This document shows, one piece after another, positions 6,001 through 7,884 of a stretch of DNA of 7,884 nt. This DNA comes from Deltaproteobacteria bacterium (GTDB lineage Bacteria; Desulfobacterota; Binatia; Binatales; Binataceae), in the NCBI GenBank assembly GCA_021799555.1, contig JAJZAG010000180.1, positions 1-7,884 of the forward strand, given 5' to 3'. Position numbers and translations under genes: made by a program. How positions within the stretch are numbered: position 1 is the stretch's first letter; the number at the start of each line of letters is the position of its first letter. The notes beneath the pieces are model-generated. The model did not search any database and was not told the DNA's origin. It saw only the letters and a program-made list of their open reading frames with translations.

Positions 6001-6666
6001 CTAACGGAACAGGGCGCGATTTCGTTCGACCTCGGCTATCGCCCAATCGCACCATCGCAGGTTGTGTTCCATCCAGCCGATGCCGTGGCGAAGCGTGAAG
6101 AAGGAAAACATGTAGTTCTCGTCGGGATAGTTCCGGAAACGCGCGAAGAATCCGCGCTCTATCTCCCGCAACTCGTCCAGATAGACCTGCGTCTGAAGCC
6201 TGTACTCGCGGAGCTGCGCTAGGGCGGCGTCGGCGCCCAGATGGCCCATGAAGCGCGTGCGAAGCATCGATGCGTACTTGAGCTTCATCTTCTCGAACGG
6301 GCTCGTCAGCCATTTTTGGAGCGCGCGGGAGCCGGCCGCCGTAATAGAGAACTCGCGCTTGTTGGGACGGCCGTGCTGAATCACCTCCCGGCTCTTGATC
6401 CATCCAGCGGTCTCCATCCGTTCGAGAGTCGGATAGATCTGCCCCTGATGCGCGTGCCAGTAATGGCGCATCGAGAGGTCGAATCTTTTCACGATGTCGT
6501 AGCCGGTGACACCCGGCGCCTCACTGACCAGTCCGAGCAGAGCGTACTCGAGGGACGATTTGACGGCGACACCACGCTCGCGAGGGGCGGCAGCTTTGGC
6601 GTCGGCGCGCATCGGAGGGCGTCCGATGCGCGCCGTGCGCTTTGCCAGTGGAGACAGCTTGTTCAT
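6001..6666 (-). CDS. PadR-family transcriptional regulator
   Basis: With the ATG at 6666 this is a 221-residue PadR regulator with the long C-terminal effector domain (Vir_act_alpha_C type). The winged helix spans about 37-115: SSLEYALLGLVSEAPGVTGYDI (37-58), the recognition region around HAHQGQIYPTLERMETAGWI (71-90), and the wing with GRPNKREFSIT (99-109). The helical dimerisation/effector region runs about 120-215. PadR proteins usually repress nearby genes and release DNA when phenolic or other small ligands bind. The gene begins 23 nt after the oxygenase stop codon, so they likely share a transcript and the regulator may control the pair. The start is uncertain: a TTG at 6708 and an ATG at 6612 are alternatives, and none has a good Shine-Dalgarno. 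The 36 residues before the winged helix are basic and probably disordered. Confidence 0.88.
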   Translation of the reverse strand: MNKLSPLAKRTARIGRPPMRADAKAAAPRERGVAVKSSLEYALLGLVSEAPGVTGYDIVKRFDLSMRHYWHAHQGQIYPTLERMETAGWIKSREVIQHGRPNKREFSITAAGSRALQKWLTSPFEKMKLKYASMLRTRFMGHLGADAALAQLREYRLQTQVYLDELREIERGFFARFRNYPDENYMFSFFTLRHGIGWMEHNLRWCDWAIAEVERNRALFR

Positions 6667-6689
6667 CGCGATCGCTGTGACGTTCTCGC

Positions 6690-7884
6690 TCAGGCGGCGG
6701 GCACCCAATTGCCGTGGAATCCGAACGGCACGCGATGAGGAGCTTTGACGCGCGCCACCGGCTGGCCGCCGAAGTCCTGCGCGTGCTGGATCACCATCTC
6801 GCTCGAATTTTCCGCGGGATCATACCAGACCGAAAGTACGTAGCCGTCGTCCTCCGCCGACGCACCGGTGCGCGGTACGAACACGGGCTCGCTTGGCGCC
6901 ATCTTGCCGCCCAGCGTCTGAATCTCGCGCGCGCCGGTATCGTAGTCGCGCTTGACGACGGCGTTGAAGCCCAGGCCGCGCTCGGTAGCACCGCTGCTTG
7001 CGGCGAAGTAGCCATAGCGATGCCTTAGGCCGGCGCGGCGCTCGTCGAGGCGCGGAAATTCGTTCACGATGTCGTCGATTTGGCGGTCGCGCACGGAACC
7101 ATCTTTCAGGTTAAGCGTCCATCGCCACGGTAACGGCGGTTCACCAAACAAGATGCCGCCCATGTCGAGCGATTTGAAGCGGCAACCGTCGACGATGAGC
7201 GAGCCGTTTTCCTCGTAGGCGTTGAGGAAGTGAAACACGAAAAACGGGCCGATGTGGAACCATTTGACCTCGCCCGACTTGCGATTCATCGCGCCGATCT
7301 TCGTGCCGTGCTCCGGCTCCCAGTTCATCACCGGCAATCCCTTCGCGGCGTTTTCGATCCGGAACACGGACGGACACACAAAGAAAATCGCGTAATTATC
7401 GGTGGCAACGAAATCGTGCATCATTACCGGCAGCCCGGAATCGATCGCGCGCGCCTCGAGCAGATTTCCCGCCTTGTCGGCACGGTACCAGGTCACGTAG
7501 GGCGGGAACGGCGAGTAGCCGAAGAACAACAGATCGCCGTTTGCGGGATCGTACTTCGGATGCGCCGTCATCGGTCCGTTAAGCTTGCCACCAAAGCTGT
7601 ACATCCCGACGGTTCCGAGCGAATCGCGCCCAAGCTCGGTCGGCAATCCGGCTTCCATCAGGGCGAGCAGCCGGCCAGCGTAGCCGATGATATTGGTGTT
7701 GGCCTGATTCTTCATTGGCGGCGCGTCGGCGGGGACTTCGCGCGTCAGGCCCTCGATTAATCCGCCGTAGAGCGCGCGGCCGTACTTCATCTCGGCCTTC
7801 AGGCCGTCGGTCTTCACGTAGCGATTGCGATAGGCGGCGCGACCGTCGCGGAGCAGGAACGCGTGCACCATTCCGTCGCCGTCG
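6690..7884 (-). CDS. Carotenoid-oxygenase-family (RPE65/CCD/lignostilbene dioxygenase) enzyme, 5' end outside window
   Basis: This is a non-haem iron dioxygenase of the beta-propeller carotenoid cleavage family, cut at its N-terminus by the window edge; the frame is open through 7883, reading DGDGMVHAF. Counting from the Met of MVHAF, the four iron-binding histidines are all visible: H104 (MTAHPKYDP), H152 (MMHDF), H214 (FHFLNAYEE) and H386 (GFHGNW). The second-shell acidic blocks EFPRLDER (271-278) and SEPVFVPR (327-334) are also present. Members split double bonds of carotenoids, apocarotenoids, stilbenes or phenylpropenoids with O2. About 100 or fewer residues are missing, judging by the family. 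The substrate cannot be read off. The adjacent PadR gene hints at an aromatic or phenolic inducer. A methionine in LLALMEAG (69-76) stands where, as I recall, lignostilbene dioxygenases carry a substrate-contacting lysine, which points the other way. The stop TGA is at 6690. Confidence 0.93.
   Translation of the reverse strand, partial: DGDGMVHAFLLRDGRAAYRNRYVKTDGLKAEMKYGRALYGGLIEGLTREVPADAPPMKNQANTNIIGYAGRLLALMEAGLPTELGRDSLGTVGMYSFGGKLNGPMTAHPKYDPANGDLLFFGYSPFPPYVTWYRADKAGNLLEARAIDSGLPVMMHDFVATDNYAIFFVCPSVFRIENAAKGLPVMNWEPEHGTKIGAMNRKSGEVKWFHIGPFFVFHFLNAYEENGSLIVDGCRFKSLDMGGILFGEPPLPWRWTLNLKDGSVRDRQIDDIVNEFPRLDERRAGLRHRYGYFAASSGATERGLGFNAVVKRDYDTGAREIQTLGGKMAPSEPVFVPRTGASAEDDGYVLSVWYDPAENSSEMVIQHAQDFGGQPVARVKAPHRVPFGFHGNWVPAA

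Noticed and set aside
2841..7884. Reductase and oxygenase as one isoprenoid/carotenoid gene cluster
   Set aside because: They are separated by the protease gene and a strong terminator, and no carotenoid synthesis gene (crtB, crtI, crtE) is in the window. A shared pathway is only speculation.

Overview
The window is a GC-rich bacterial chromosome segment in which every convincing gene lies on the minus strand. No single gene fixes the taxonomy. The high GC content, the mix of gene families (DUF1329 exported protein, Do-family HtrA, geranylgeranyl-reductase-like flavoprotein, carotenoid oxygenase) and an RHS relic suggest an environmental, probably soil or sediment, Gram-negative bacterium of the broad proteobacterial/Desulfobacterota/Binatota kind. 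That placement is an inference only.

Layout in the direction of transcription (right to left): a carotenoid-oxygenase-family iron enzyme cut by the right edge of the window (6690-7884) is followed, after a 23-nt gap, by a PadR-type regulator (6001-6666). A 168-nt spacer then carries a promoter whose -35 and -10 elements resemble the extracytoplasmic sigma-E type (5884-5910). It sits in front of a complete Do-family periplasmic serine protease with two PDZ domains (4231-5832). A strong stem-loop with a T-rich tail (4145-4188) ends that unit. Next come a GTG-started geranylgeranyl-reductase-family FAD oxidoreductase (2841-4076), a 77-residue single-pass membrane protein (2538-2771), a helical-backbone (BtuF-like) binding protein without a signal peptide (1695-2528), and a DUF1329 exported protein (203-1585). 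A perfect 8-bp inverted repeat with an AT-rich centre lies directly before the ribosome-binding site of the DUF1329 gene.

The left end (1-213) holds no intact gene. It contains a structured palindromic intergenic element (36-113) and, on the plus strand, a short relic of an RHS core domain (127-213) that runs tail-to-tail into the end of the DUF1329 gene.

Functionally the window has three themes: envelope quality control (HtrA under a stress-type promoter, plus DUF1329 export), isoprenoid or apocarotenoid/phenylpropanoid chemistry (the reductase, and the oxygenase with its PadR regulator), and a small membrane-protein/binding-protein pair. I see no strong case for a wholly new multi-gene system. 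The best leads are the sigma-E-like htrA promoter, the inverted repeat before the DUF1329 gene, the RHS relic beside the palindromic element, and the oxygenase-PadR pair.
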